64,000 nucleotides of DNA, taken from Kordia periserrulae (GTDB taxonomy: Bacteria > Bacteroidota > Bacteroidia > Flavobacteriales > Flavobacteriaceae). Positions 15,156 to 23,754 of this stretch are shown in pieces. The DNA lies in NCBI RefSeq assembly GCF_003054265.1, contig NZ_QBKT01000006.1, forward strand, positions 1 through 64,000. Direction: 5' to 3'. Position 1 is the stretch's first letter, and the number at the start of each line of letters is the position of its first letter. The position numbers and the translations under genes are program-made. A model generated the notes under the pieces. That model had not been told where the DNA came from and did not search any database. It saw only the letters and a list, made by a program, of their open reading frames with translations.

Positions 15156-16890
15156 TCAACATAATATAGATAATTTCTTTCGAAATCGTTTCAAAGATTT
15201 TGAGGCTACACCCGACCCCGAACTTTGGAATAAAATTTCAGATAAGTTAGACGAAAAAGAAGCTGAGAAAGACGAAAAAGGTATCGTATTTTTACCTTGG
15301 TTGTACAGAATTGCAGGAATCGCAGCCGCAATTGCGCTGTTATTTGTTGTTGGAAATAGTATTTTTAACAATGATGATTCAAGCATTAACGACAACAAAA
15401 ACACCATTACCAAAACGGAAAAGAAAAATTCTTCTGATGAAAATACTACCGGAATCAAAAACGATACTCAGCTAACAAAAACCGACAACAATGTACCGCA
15501 ACATTCATCTCAAGAGGAAAATACTACAATTCCAGAAAATGAGTTGCTAAACAAAGAGCAAATTGCTGACGATAATTCAGTTAGAAATAATAAAAACTCG
15601 ATTCAAAAACAACAAAACAGCACAACGACTCAAGGAAATGCTTTGCAAAATGGTGTGGCTCAGCAAGATAATTCTAGTAGCAATTCGCAAAATTCTGTAA
15701 CTAATCGTGATAACAATGCCAATTTAACACAACAGAAAACGCTGAAAAACACTGAAAATGCAGTTACGAATGCAACCAATGATGCCAATAAAATTCGTGA
15801 AAAAAGAAAGCGTTATAACGGTGAGAATTATAAGATAAACGGCAAAGGCGATTATGTGTCTGGCGAAATAGAGTTGAAAAATGCTGTTGCCGACAATCAA
15901 AAAAATAGTGAACACAAAGAGCTTTCAAATACAGAAAACAAGAATTCTTCTAACGTAAATGCCAATACAAACGCAGTTACAAATACTACAGAATCTGCCA
16001 TTGCTCAAAATATTACGGAGAAAAATGAAACATCAGAAACTACAGAAACAGCCGTTGCAGAAGTAAAAAAAGACGAAAAAATAGGAAAATCTATTTTAGA
16101 AGTCATCAACGACTTACATGATTTGGAAAACGAAAAAACGGATGTTGCTGAAGTGCCATTTAGCCGTTGGACAGTTTCGCCAAATGCGTCGCCTGTATAT
16201 TACAATACCTTTGGAAACGGTTCGCCAATTCATGAAACATTTGAAGACAATACCAAAACTGGAGATATTAATTTGAGTTATGGTGTAAATGTTGGGTACG
16301 ATGTGTCAAAACGATTGACGGTTCGCTCAGGAATTCACCGTGTGGATTATAGCTATAGCACTAAAGATATTGCCGTTGTACCTTCTATTGATGGTCCTGC
16401 GGTGACAACCATTCAGTTTCGCACCAACAATGCGTCGTTTGATATTAAAGACAGAGAAGCGCCGACGAGTGAAGCATTTTCGCAATACCAATTGCCAACA
16501 ACAGAATCGTCTATATTTCAAAAACAAATTGAAGGCGATTTACGTCAGCGCATGAGTTTTGTGGAAGTTCCCGTAGAAGTGAAGTACGCAGTTGTAGACA
16601 AAAAAATAGGAATTAATGTGATTGGCGGTGTAAGTACACTGCTCTTAACAGATAACAGTATCATATTAGATTCTCCTGAATTATTAACAGAACTGGGAGA
16701 AGCTACCAATGTAAATGACATAAGTTTTAGCACAAACATTGGTTTGGGAATAGATTACAAATTCTCTGACCAATTGGAGTTCAACGTAGAACCGATGTTA
16801 AAATATCAGTTAAATACATTTTCAGGAAATTCTGGCAACTTTAATCCTTACTCAGTAGGCGTTTATACAGGAGTCAGTTTTAGGTTTTAG
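15148..16890 (+). CDS. Candidate trans-envelope anti-sigma-like protein with C-terminal beta-barrel
   Basis: 580 residues. Residues 1-48 are soluble and charged (DNFFRNRFKDFEATPDPELWNKISDKLDEKEAE), followed by one membrane helix (WLYRIAGIAAAIALLFVVGNSIF, about 50-72). Then come some 250 residues of Asn/Gln/Thr/Lys low-complexity linker. The last 210 residues look like a small outer-membrane beta-barrel (LSYGVNVGYDVSKRLTVRSGIHRVDYSYS... ending YSVGVYTGVSFRF with a terminal Phe). There is no cleavable signal. The layout fits one chain from cytoplasm through the periplasm to the outer membrane, next to its sigma factor. The anti-sigma role is inferred from position and topology. Confidence 0.75.
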   Translation: MSDQHNIDNFFRNRFKDFEATPDPELWNKISDKLDEKEAEKDEKGIVFLPWLYRIAGIAAAIALLFVVGNSIFNNDDSSINDNKNTITKTEKKNSSDENTTGIKNDTQLTKTDNNVPQHSSQEENTTIPENELLNKEQIADDNSVRNNKNSIQKQQNSTTTQGNALQNGVAQQDNSSSNSQNSVTNRDNNANLTQQKTLKNTENAVTNATNDANKIREKRKRYNGENYKINGKGDYVSGEIELKNAVADNQKNSEHKELSNTENKNSSNVNANTNAVTNTTESAIAQNITEKNETSETTETAVAEVKKDEKIGKSILEVINDLHDLENEKTDVAEVPFSRWTVSPNASPVYYNTFGNGSPIHETFEDNTKTGDINLSYGVNVGYDVSKRLTVRSGIHRVDYSYSTKDIAVVPSIDGPAVTTIQFRTNNASFDIKDREAPTSEAFSQYQLPTTESSIFQKQIEGDLRQRMSFVEVPVEVKYAVVDKKIGINVIGGVSTLLLTDNSIILDSPELLTELGEATNVNDISFSTNIGLGIDYKFSDQLEFNVEPMLKYQLNTFSGNSGNFNPYSVGVYTGVSFRF

Positions 16891-16943
16891 TTTTTTAGTT
16901 GGTTGGGTATGCCATCATACCTTTAAAAGCAGTGATGTTTATC

Positions 16944-16983
16944 AAAAGCCGTTTTCTTAGTGGTTTAGGAAAGCGGTTTTTTT
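16944..16983. terminator. Bidirectional terminator
   Basis: Stem AAAAGCCG-TTTTC / GGAAA-GCGGTTTTTT lies between convergent genes, with T runs in both readings. Its right arm overlaps the last bases of the acyltransferase gene. Confidence 0.65.
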
Positions 16984-17764
16984 ATGAAATCCCATACGCC
17001 GTCAATTCCTTAAAAATCAACTCACGAGCGACTTCACTCATTTCTTTTTTATCTGCAACTTCTTTGTCTTCTGTGTTCATAAATGGATGAATAGTAACGC
17101 GCATGCGACCTGGAGAACCTTTAAAAACGTCATACGGGAAACGTTGTTTGTTATCCGCAAAGGTCATCGGAACAATCGGGATTTGATGCTCTATTGCTAG
17201 GCGAAATGCACCATCTTTAAAATTGTCTAACACAATATCTTCTTTTGGAACGCCACCTTCTGGAAAAATACAAATGCTCATACCTTGTTTCAAACGCTCT
17301 TGCGCACTGTCGTACACCGCTTTTCGGCTTCGCGCGCTTCCTCTATCTACCAAAATACAAGTTCGCTTGTAGAAAAAACCAAAAATTGGCAGTTTAGAGA
17401 GCTCTTTTTTTCCCACAAACACAAACGGATTTTTAGAAGCGACCAGCATCAACATAATATCTGTCATACTCGTGTGATTGGCAATCAGCATATAGCTTTT
17501 TCCTTTTACAATATTGGCTTCTCGTTTGAACTTTGGGAAAAAGCCCATTCCGAATAAAATTGGACGTGCCCACAGATTTCTGGCAATCCAAAAAAACTGC
17601 GGATAGGTCTTTTCACTCATGGTAAAAAGCAACAAAATTGGGAAAAATATAAGTATAGGAATCAGCACTAAAAGGTAGAACCAAGCGCGCCAAAAAATTC
17701 TTCCAATATTTTTAATAAAAGCTAACATCGACGCCAAAAATACACTAATCTTTCGAAAATGCAT
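16982..17764 (-). CDS. plsC: Lysophospholipid acyltransferase (PlsC family)
   Basis: 260 residues. One or two N-terminal hydrophobic helices (about 8-50) anchor it to the inner membrane. The acyltransferase motifs NHTSMTD (HX4D catalytic pair) and FPEGG are present, as in 1-acylglycerol-3-phosphate acyltransferases that add the second acyl chain to make phosphatidic acid. Acceptor specificity cannot be read from the sequence. Divergent from trpS, sharing a 95-bp upstream region. Confidence 0.9.
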   Translation of the reverse strand: MHFRKISVFLASMLAFIKNIGRIFWRAWFYLLVLIPILIFFPILLLFTMSEKTYPQFFWIARNLWARPILFGMGFFPKFKREANIVKGKSYMLIANHTSMTDIMLMLVASKNPFVFVGKKELSKLPIFGFFYKRTCILVDRGSARSRKAVYDSAQERLKQGMSICIFPEGGVPKEDIVLDNFKDGAFRLAIEHQIPIVPMTFADNKQRFPYDVFKGSPGRMRVTIHPFMNTEDKEVADKKEMSEVARELIFKELTAYGIS

Positions 17765-17824
17765 TCAAAAAATATTTTTATGAATGTAGTCCCGTAATTT
17801 TTAAAAAATTCTTGATAAATGAAG

Positions 17825-17832
17825 TACATTTG
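17825..17832 (+). promoter_or_regulatory. -7 promoter box of trpS
   Basis: TACATTTG matches TAnnTTTG exactly, 27 bp before the trpS ATG. The nearest TTG (17812-17814) is closer than the usual -33 spacing. Confidence 0.45.
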
Positions 17833-17859
17833 TCAAAATTTCATAATTAGACACGACAA

Positions 17860-18828
17860 ATGGCACGAATACTTACAGGAATTCAAAGCACAGGAACGCC
17901 ACATTTAGGAAATATTTTAGGAGCCATTGTTCCTGCTATCGAAATGGCTCAAAATGCAGCGAATGATTCTTTCCTGTTTATTGCAGACATGCATTCGCTT
18001 ACGCAGATTAAAGATGGAGAAACGTTACGAGAAAACACCTATAGAACTGCAGCCGCTTGGTTAGCGTTTGGATTAGACATCAATAAAACTGTTTTTTACC
18101 GTCAAAGTGATGTGCCACAAGTAACCGAACTTTCTTGGTATTTGAATTGCTTTTTTCCATACAATCGTTTGAAATTGGCACATAGTTTTAAAGATAAAGC
18201 CGATCGTTTGGAAGATGTCAATGCTGGTTTGTTTACCTATCCAATGTTGATGGCGGCAGATATTTTGTTGTATGATGCAGAGATTGTTCCTGTAGGAAAA
18301 GACCAAGAACAACACCTAGAAATTACACGTGATGTTGCTTCGCGTTTTCACGAAAAACTAGGAGAAACGTTTGTATTACCTCAAGCCAAAATTCAAGAAG
18401 ATACCATGCTAATTCCTGGAACGGATGGTTCTAAGATGAGCAAAAGTAAAAATAACGTGATTGATATTTTTCAAACCGATAAAAAATTGCGTAAGCAAAT
18501 TATGGGCATCAAAACGGATAGCACGCCGATGGAAGACCCAAAAGATCCTGATACAGATAATGTATTTGCGCTGTACAAGTTGCTAGCAAACGAAGCGCAA
18601 ATTGCTACCATGCGTCAAAACTATTTGGGTGGAAATTATGGTTACGGACATGCCAAGCAAGCCTTATTTGAATTGATTGTTGAAAAATTTGCTACACAAC
18701 GCGAGCGTTTCAATCATTACATAGAAAACAAAAACGAAATAGACAAAGCTTTGGCGATTGGTGCCGAAAAAGCACATAAAATTGCCAACGAAGTACTCGC
18801 TAGAGTTCGAAAGAAAGTTGGGTATTAG
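17860..18828 (+). CDS. trpS: Tryptophan--tRNA ligase
   Basis: 322 residues, the normal size of bacterial class Ic TrpRS. The HIGH-type signature is TGTPHLGN (11-18) and the second signature is KMSKS (192-196). Charges tRNA-Trp in the cytoplasm. Its TAG stop lies inside a short heptamer tract (TTAGATT-TTAGAAT-CTAGAAT). Confidence 0.97.
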   Translation: MARILTGIQSTGTPHLGNILGAIVPAIEMAQNAANDSFLFIADMHSLTQIKDGETLRENTYRTAAAWLAFGLDINKTVFYRQSDVPQVTELSWYLNCFFPYNRLKLAHSFKDKADRLEDVNAGLFTYPMLMAADILLYDAEIVPVGKDQEQHLEITRDVASRFHEKLGETFVLPQAKIQEDTMLIPGTDGSKMSKSKNNVIDIFQTDKKLRKQIMGIKTDSTPMEDPKDPDTDNVFALYKLLANEAQIATMRQNYLGGNYGYGHAKQALFELIVEKFATQRERFNHYIENKNEIDKALAIGAEKAHKIANEVLARVRKKVGY

Positions 18829-18852
18829 ATTTTAGAATCTAGAATCTGGATC
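18825..18852. repeat. Degenerate heptamer tract at the trpS stop
   Basis: TTAGATT, TTAGAAT, CTAGAAT, CTGGATC in a row, step exactly 7. One of the intergenic heptamer tracts of this window. Confidence 0.5.
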
Positions 18853-19135
18853 GCTTTGCTTTTAGATACGCTGTCGCTTTGGGCTTGTTAGTTTCTTACA
18901 AATGAATAGTGTCTAGTGTGGTCAATTAAACCTATGTTCGATTTAAAATTTGATCTATGATTCTAATTTTTATTAACTTACGCTAATGTCACATCGAGCA
19001 TTATCGTAGATACCGAGCGAAGCTACCGAGATGCCTATGATTTCAAAGTGTTTTGGACTGCGATTGAAATGACAATCGTTTGTTTTTCATATAATTAAAA
19101 GCAACAAGACACTTTCCATTCATCGAACTAGGTAA
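18829..19135. other. Intergenic region after trpS
   Basis: 307 bp between convergent genes. No gene seen. Besides the heptamer start it contains a palindromic element-like segment around 18987-19077 (TGTCACATCGAGC... ACCGAGCGAAGCTACCGAGATG ...AATGACA), in the style of the CGAG-rich hairpins elsewhere in the window. Confidence 0.4.
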
Positions 19136-20077
19136 TTACTTTGCAAAAGTCACGCGCTTAAAAACCAAAGCTTCGTAGGCAAATATTTCGTGGTAATCGA
19201 AACTGATGCGTTCGTAACCGAAATAACGCCAATCGGCTCCCCAAGAATTTTTGATGATGAATCCTTCTGCATCGTAACCAACAATAGTCACCACATGACC
19301 GCCATACGGATTGTAGGTTGGAGTTGGTTTTACTGTTCTTAAAAACGTAACAGTTCTATTATTGATGCGTGTGTTCAAATCAGGCAATTGCTTTTTTATT
19401 TCTGAATATTTTTGAAAGCTTCCGTCTTTCATCAAAATTCCATAACCCGCATCAGGCGTAATGGTGTTGTATTTGGTGTCTTGAAACTTATTCCAACCTG
19501 GAACATACAATTCGTAAGAAACAGGAATTGCTTTTACGCCATTGTCTAATAAATACTTTAAATGTGCTACATTTTTACTTTCTACTTGTCCCAAATATTC
19601 GTACGCGTGTAACGTCAACAATTTAGCTTTCGATTTGTATTTGTAAATAAACGAAACTGGTCCTGTGGTCGATTCTTTTAAAGCTTTGACAACATCCGAA
19701 TCGTTATCATTCCACTTGCCTGCAGGAATGTCTGGATACGGCAATTCTGCTTCGGTTAAAATTCCATACTTCGGCAGCGACATGATGTACGACTTGAGAA
19801 AACTTCCTCTTGTCACACCCGTTTCCGCTTCAAACTGTTCGTACTTTTGTGACGAATACAAGAAATTTTCACTAATGTCTTTGGGCATATTGGGCAGAGT
19901 TTCTAAAGCTGCAGCAATACCAAAAGCACTACAGGTATTTCCATTTCCTTGATCTTTTACAGGCGTTTGCGCACTAATGTGAATGGTGGTTTTAGGCGTG
20001 TTGAGTCCTTTCAATTGTATTTGACTCCACACACAACTCATACTAAATAAAGCAATGCAAAAAGAGAGCGTTTTCAT
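19136..20077 (-). CDS. Secreted C1-family (papain-like) cysteine peptidase
   Basis: 313 residues with a signal peptide (MKTLSFCIALFSMSCVWSQ). The papain triad is visible: the oxyanion Gln43 and nucleophile Cys49 in PVKDQGNGNTCSAFG, His261 in GGHVVTIVGYD, and Asn277 in KNSWG. There is no long inhibitory pro-region before Cys49 and no sorting domain at the C-terminus, so it is probably periplasmic or exported by another route. Single gene. Natural substrates unknown. Confidence 0.9.
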   Translation of the reverse strand: MKTLSFCIALFSMSCVWSQIQLKGLNTPKTTIHISAQTPVKDQGNGNTCSAFGIAAALETLPNMPKDISENFLYSSQKYEQFEAETGVTRGSFLKSYIMSLPKYGILTEAELPYPDIPAGKWNDNDSDVVKALKESTTGPVSFIYKYKSKAKLLTLHAYEYLGQVESKNVAHLKYLLDNGVKAIPVSYELYVPGWNKFQDTKYNTITPDAGYGILMKDGSFQKYSEIKKQLPDLNTRINNRTVTFLRTVKPTPTYNPYGGHVVTIVGYDAEGFIIKNSWGADWRYFGYERISFDYHEIFAYEALVFKRVTFAK

Positions 20078-20134
20078 AACTAAAGTAATTGGTGATTCTT
20101 TTATAAATATAGTTTTTTTAAGTCAACTTCAATT

Positions 20135-21247
20135 TTATACCGCTTCAAACAATTTTCCAGGCAAAGGTTTTACAGCACCTTTCATTTCTAATTGTAACAA
20201 TATGGGCGTGATTTGATGAATCGGAAATTGACATTCAAGCGCAATACTGTCTAGCAAACTTTGTCCTTTTTCTTGTAAATACGAATGAATGATGGTTTCT
20301 TCGGGAGTTAAATCGACAAATAACTGTTTTTGCACAGGTAGATGCGTTTCTGCTTCCAATTCCCAACCTAATAAATATACAATATCAGCCGGCGAAGTTA
20401 AAATATGCGCGCGTTGCTGTTTGATGAGATTGTTACAACCAATACTTTGCGAATCGCCTACTCTTCCTGGCACTGCAAAAACATCTCTATTGTACGAATT
20501 GGCAATATGTGCTGTTACCAAGCTTCCACCTTTTTCGGCAGATTCAATTACAATAGTCGCTTGCGACATTCCAGCAATAAGTCGATTTCGCTTTAAAAAA
20601 TTTTCTCTATCAGGATTGGACGAACTCCAAAAATCGGTCACAAAAGCACCATTTTTTTCTACCGATTTCATATAACGTGCATGCGCTTTGGGATATATTT
20701 GATTCAAACCGTGCGCCAAACAACCAATCGTCGGTATGTTATTTTGAATCGCGGCTCGTTGCGCTACAATATCAATTCCATACGCAAAACCTGAGACAAT
20801 TGTCGGTTGCAACGGCGATAAACTCGCAATCAATTCTTCACAAAATTCCTTTCCGTAATTCGTGGCTTTTCGCGTGCCTACAATGCTAATCATTTTAGAA
20901 GCATTCAAATTGGCATTTCCTTTTTGAAATAATACTATCGGACTATCCACACAATGTTGCAAACGCGCGGGATACGTTTCATCCAAAAAATAATGCGCGT
21001 GTATGTTTTCTTTTTGAATAAATTTCAATTCACTTTCGGCGGCTTTTAGATTTGACGTGTTTTTTAAATCCGCCAAAATATTCGTGCCAATTCCGTCTAT
21101 TTTGAGTAACTGTGCTTTCTTTTCGTGCAAAACCGCTTTCGCACTTCCGCAATATTTTATCAGTCGTTTCGCAATAATGTCACCAACTTTCGCCGTTTTT
21201 TGTAAGGCAAGCGCATACAGTAGTTCTTCTTCCGAAATCATAGTCAT
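20135..21247 (-). CDS. dprA: DNA-processing protein DprA
   Basis: 370 residues. N-terminal helix-hairpin-helix-like region (VGDIIAKRLIKYCGS, LLKIDGIGTNILADL), central Rossmann-type DprA domain with SIVGTRKATNYG, GFAYGIDIVAQRAA, NRLIAGMSQATIVIESAEKGGSLVTA and FAVPG, and a C-terminal winged-helix segment. DprA protects incoming single strands and loads RecA during natural transformation. Start 21247 or the ATG at 21241. Divergent from the HU/SPOR gene. Confidence 0.95.
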   Translation of the reverse strand: MTMISEEELLYALALQKTAKVGDIIAKRLIKYCGSAKAVLHEKKAQLLKIDGIGTNILADLKNTSNLKAAESELKFIQKENIHAHYFLDETYPARLQHCVDSPIVLFQKGNANLNASKMISIVGTRKATNYGKEFCEELIASLSPLQPTIVSGFAYGIDIVAQRAAIQNNIPTIGCLAHGLNQIYPKAHARYMKSVEKNGAFVTDFWSSSNPDRENFLKRNRLIAGMSQATIVIESAEKGGSLVTAHIANSYNRDVFAVPGRVGDSQSIGCNNLIKQQRAHILTSPADIVYLLGWELEAETHLPVQKQLFVDLTPEETIIHSYLQEKGQSLLDSIALECQFPIHQITPILLQLEMKGAVKPLPGKLFEAV

Positions 21248-21330
21248 TTCATTTTAAGCTACTAAAGTTAATAGATTTTTGAATGTTAATAAAAACTTCC
21301 GCAGATATTTTATTGGCTTCAATTTTTTTC

Positions 21331-21338
21331 TAAATTTG
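21331..21338 (+). promoter_or_regulatory. -7-like box only 5 bp before a start codon
   Basis: TAAATTTG fits TAnnTTTG but ends just 5 bp before the ATG at 21344. If used, transcription would start at or near the start codon (leaderless mRNA). Could be chance in AT-rich DNA. Confidence 0.25.
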
Positions 21339-21343
21339 TTTAG

Positions 21344-22294
21344 ATGAGATTAGAACTGTACATAAGCGACCTTTTATATAGATATGAATGTGTGACGATT
21401 CCTGACTTCGGAGCTTTTTTAACGCAACGAAAAGGAGCGCAAGTACATCATACTACCAATGCCTTTTATCCGCCAACCAAAGAAGTATCGTTCAACGCAC
21501 AATTAGCTTCTAATGATGGTTTGTTGGTAAAATATATTGCCGATGTAACGAAAGAAGAGTACGAAACAACACTGCAAAAAGTAAAAGCAGCCGTGGATAC
21601 TTGGAAAAAGCGTTTGAACAATTCTGAAATTATTTCGCTCGAAAATATTGGCGATTTGTATTTGAATGCAGAAGGCAAAATGCAGTTTGAACCATCGTAC
21701 CAACTGAATTATTTGACCTCATCTTTTGGATTGTCATCATTTGTTTCTTCCGAAATTGAACGTATTATAGAAGATATGACACCTGCCGTATTGGAAGAAG
21801 AAGTTGCTGAGGCAATTCCATTACCGATAGTGGAAGAAAGACGTCGTAAGCGTTTTCCATGGACGTATGCAGCCGCAGCCGCTATTATTTTGAGTGCTGG
21901 TGTTTTCGGATTTAACGAATACAGTAAAAATCAACAAGAACAACAACAAGTTGTTGAACACGAAAAGGCAAAGAAATCCATTGATAAATACATTCAGCAA
22001 GCAACTTTTTTCAATACAAATCCTGTAGAATTACCATCAATTACGATGAAAGTTGCCAAAGAAGTTCAAAATTATCACGTAGTCGCTGGCGCGTTTCGAA
22101 TTGAAGAAAATGCACACGAAAAAGTCGCTCAATTGCAAGCAGCAGGTTTTGATGCAGAGTTGTTAGGAAAAAACCGCTACGGATTGCATCAAGTATCGTA
22201 CGCAAGTTTTTCTACACGAGCGGAAGCAATTACCGCCTTGGCAAAAATTAAACGAGAAACGGCACCAGAAGCTTGGTTGCTTGTTACGAAATAA
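21344..22294 (+). CDS. HU-CCDC81/SPOR domain protein
   Basis: 316 residues. Residues 1-140 contain the two bacterial HU-like CCDC81 domains (LYISDLLYRYECVTIPDFGAFLTQRKGAQVHHTTNAFYPP; VSFNAQLASNDGLLVKYIA). A membrane helix follows at about 172-190 (FPWTYAAAAAIILSAGVFGF), then a short coiled linker and a C-terminal SPOR domain (YHVVAGAFRIEENAHEKVAQLQAAGFDAELLG) that in other proteins binds denuded septal glycan. So it likely links a cytoplasmic HU-type module to the division site. Role inferred from domains. Confidence 0.88.
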   Translation: MRLELYISDLLYRYECVTIPDFGAFLTQRKGAQVHHTTNAFYPPTKEVSFNAQLASNDGLLVKYIADVTKEEYETTLQKVKAAVDTWKKRLNNSEIISLENIGDLYLNAEGKMQFEPSYQLNYLTSSFGLSSFVSSEIERIIEDMTPAVLEEEVAEAIPLPIVEERRRKRFPWTYAAAAAIILSAGVFGFNEYSKNQQEQQQVVEHEKAKKSIDKYIQQATFFNTNPVELPSITMKVAKEVQNYHVVAGAFRIEENAHEKVAQLQAAGFDAELLGKNRYGLHQVSYASFSTRAEAITALAKIKRETAPEAWLLVTK

Positions 22295-22300
22295 AAAATT

Positions 22301-22352
22301 CTACTTTTAAAGATATTTGATTAAGACTGTTTGTAAAAGTAGTCTTTTTTTT
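22301..22352 (+). terminator. Terminator of the SPOR gene
   Basis: Two alternative stems, CTACTTTTA / TAAAAGTAG and AAGACT / AGTCTT, the second followed by eight T. Confidence 0.65.
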
Positions 22353-22402
22353 AAGTCAACTACTTCGGAGTAAGTCTACGAAGTATTCTATAGAAACTAT
22401 TA

Positions 22403-22596
22403 AACGTGAGTTCGATATAACTATTCTATTATGTAGCTGATTACTAATAGATTATGCTCAATGTCAAATCGAGCGCAGTCGAGATTCCTTTGAAATTATC
22501 AATTCTTAGCTGTTCTCGACTGCGCTCGAACGGACAATTAGTTATTTATCAGTGAATTATGAATTGCATAGTGATTTCTTAAGTCGAACTCACGTT
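22403..22596. repeat. Outer inverted repeat around the 75-bp palindrome
   Basis: AACGTGAGTTCGA (22403-22415) pairs perfectly with TCGAACTCACGTT (22584-22596). The 75-bp hairpin element lies in the middle, and partial pairing continues inside (CTGATTACTAA against TTAGTTATTTATCAG). Confidence 0.55.
22462..22536. repeat. 75-bp palindromic element, copy 1
   Basis: TGTC...GACA ends enclose perfect 16-base arms TCGAGCGCAGTCGAGA (22469-22484) and TCTCGACTGCGCTCGA (22514-22529) with a 29-bp AT-rich centre. A second copy in opposite orientation lies at 45289-45364. Confidence 0.75.
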
Positions 22597-22716
22597 ATTA
22601 AAACTTTTCGACGCAAACGTTGGAGCATTATAAACCTCGATTATCGAGTAAAAATACGGTTTCTTTTCCTTTTTGTGATGCATTGAATATTCGCTAGAAT
22701 TCTTCTTATTTTTTGC

Positions 22717-22745
22717 TTGCCACCAAACGAATCTGTGTACCTTTG
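22717..22745 (+). promoter_or_regulatory. Promoter of the thioesterase gene
   Basis: TTG (22717-22719), an 18-base spacer, then TACCTTTG (22738-22745), a full match to the Bacteroidota -33/-7 pattern; ATG follows 14 bp later. Best promoter call in the window. Confidence 0.65.
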
Positions 22746-22759
22746 CAAAAACTTTTTTC

Positions 22760-23272
22760 ATGGAAGCAAAAAATCCAAAATCGTCGAAAACCATTATGAC
22801 CGACTTGGTATTACCAAGCGAAACAAATCCGTTGAATAATTTATTTGGTGGCGAATTGTTGGCTCGTATGGACAGAGCTGCCAGTATTGCAGCACGTAGA
22901 CATTCGCGACGTATTGTGGTAACGGCTTCTGTGAATCACGTAGCGTTCAATCGTTCTATTCCTGTGGGAAGTGTGGTGACAGTAGAAGCAACGATTTCTA
23001 GAGCATTTACTTCATCAATGGAAATTTATATCGATGTTTGGATTGAAGATCGCGAATCTGGTTTGCGCGACAAAGCGAATGAAGCTATTTATACCTTTGT
23101 TGCTGTGGATGACACAGGACGACCAGTACGCATTCCAGAATTGATTCCAGAAACCGATTTAGAAAAAGAACGTTTTGAAGGTGCTTTGCGAAGACGCCAA
23201 TTAAGTTTGGTGTTGGCTGGAAAGATGAAACCTGCGGAAGCTACAGAATTGAAAGCCTTGTTTGAGCAATAG
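22760..23272 (+). CDS. Hotdog-fold acyl-CoA thioesterase
   Basis: 170 residues, single hotdog domain of the YciA/BFIT-like acyl-CoA thioesterase family: LPSETNPLNNLFGGELLARMDRAASIAARRHS (conserved Asn and Gly-Gly with Asp), VTASVNHVAFNRSIPVGSVVTVEATI. Hydrolyses acyl-CoA to free acid and CoA in the cytoplasm; chain-length preference unknown. Single gene. Confidence 0.92.
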   Translation: MEAKNPKSSKTIMTDLVLPSETNPLNNLFGGELLARMDRAASIAARRHSRRIVVTASVNHVAFNRSIPVGSVVTVEATISRAFTSSMEIYIDVWIEDRESGLRDKANEAIYTFVAVDDTGRPVRIPELIPETDLEKERFEGALRRRQLSLVLAGKMKPAEATELKALFEQ

Positions 23273-23314
23273 GAGTTCGCTTTGCTCACAGACTTTTAGA
23301 CGCGCCTTTGGCTG

Positions 23315-23328
23315 TTAGATATTAGACC
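23315..23328. repeat. Short heptamer pair
   Basis: TTAGATA-TTAGACC, two 7-base steps just after the thioesterase gene; a minimal member of the heptamer tracts. Confidence 0.3.
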
Positions 23329-23356
23329 TTTTTTTATTTTATCGCTTTATTTTCTC

Positions 23357-23408
23357 AAAAATCATCCATTTTGTACGAGTTGATGCTTTGTTTTAAGTTT
23401 TAATATTG
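23357..23408 (+). promoter_or_regulatory. Promoter region of precursor gene 1 with shared box
   Basis: AAAATCATCCATTTTGTACG plus AGT (23358-23380), then TAATATTG (23401-23408), a near match to the -7 box. The same box and spacing recur before precursor gene 2, so the two genes are probably regulated together. Confidence 0.6.
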
Positions 23409-23435
23409 AATGTATTAATATTAAAACATTCTATT

Positions 23436-23639
23436 ATGAAAAAACAAAAATTTAAAGGTCTAGAACTCAACAAGAAAAGTATTTCCAATTTGAGCTATAA
23501 AAAATTGGGGGGACGCGAAGGTGTTGAAACTTTTGATGGTTTATTAAGCACTATGGGACCATGTCAAAACGGAACGAAATGTTGTGACGACAGCTACGGA
23601 TTGTATTGTTCATTGGTCATGGAACATTGTCCACATTAA
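23436..23639 (+). CDS. GG-leader RiPP (class I lanthipeptide-like) precursor 1
   Basis: 67 residues from ATG 23436; the ten extra codons upstream are not shared with its paralogue. Leader MKKQKFKGLELNKKSISNLS...GG (1-26) has the LxLxKxxIxxL motif and double-Gly end typical of Bacteroidota natural-product precursors. The core (27-67) holds Cys43, 49, 50, 58, 65 and several Ser/Thr, able in principle to form thioether rings. A shared core block, STM-PCQ-GT-CC, links it to the next gene. No LanB/LanC, protease or transporter gene is visible here, so the modifying enzymes must lie elsewhere if they exist. Confidence 0.75.
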   Translation: MKKQKFKGLELNKKSISNLSYKKLGGREGVETFDGLLSTMGPCQNGTKCCDDSYGLYCSLVMEHCPH

Positions 23640-23677
23640 AATTCAGTGAACGGCTTAAAAATCTCAAAATTAATTGT

Positions 23678-23728
23678 AAAATCATCCATTTTGTACGAGT
23701 CATCGTTTTATTGTAAAAGGTAAGTTTG
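23678..23728 (+). promoter_or_regulatory. Promoter region of precursor gene 2 with shared box
   Basis: Same 23-base box at 23678-23700, followed after 20 bp by TAAGTTTG (23721-23728), an exact TAnnTTTG. The box ends 54 bp before the ATG at 23755, against 55 bp for gene 1. Confidence 0.65.
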
Positions 23729-23754
23729 AGATAGATAACTTACACAATGAAATT

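Larger units (their letters stand above)
22295..22759. other. 465-bp intergenic region carrying nested palindromes
   Basis: No gene. It holds the SPOR-gene terminator, a 194-bp outer inverted repeat, an inner 75-bp palindromic element, and a good promoter for the thioesterase at the right end. Confidence 0.6.
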
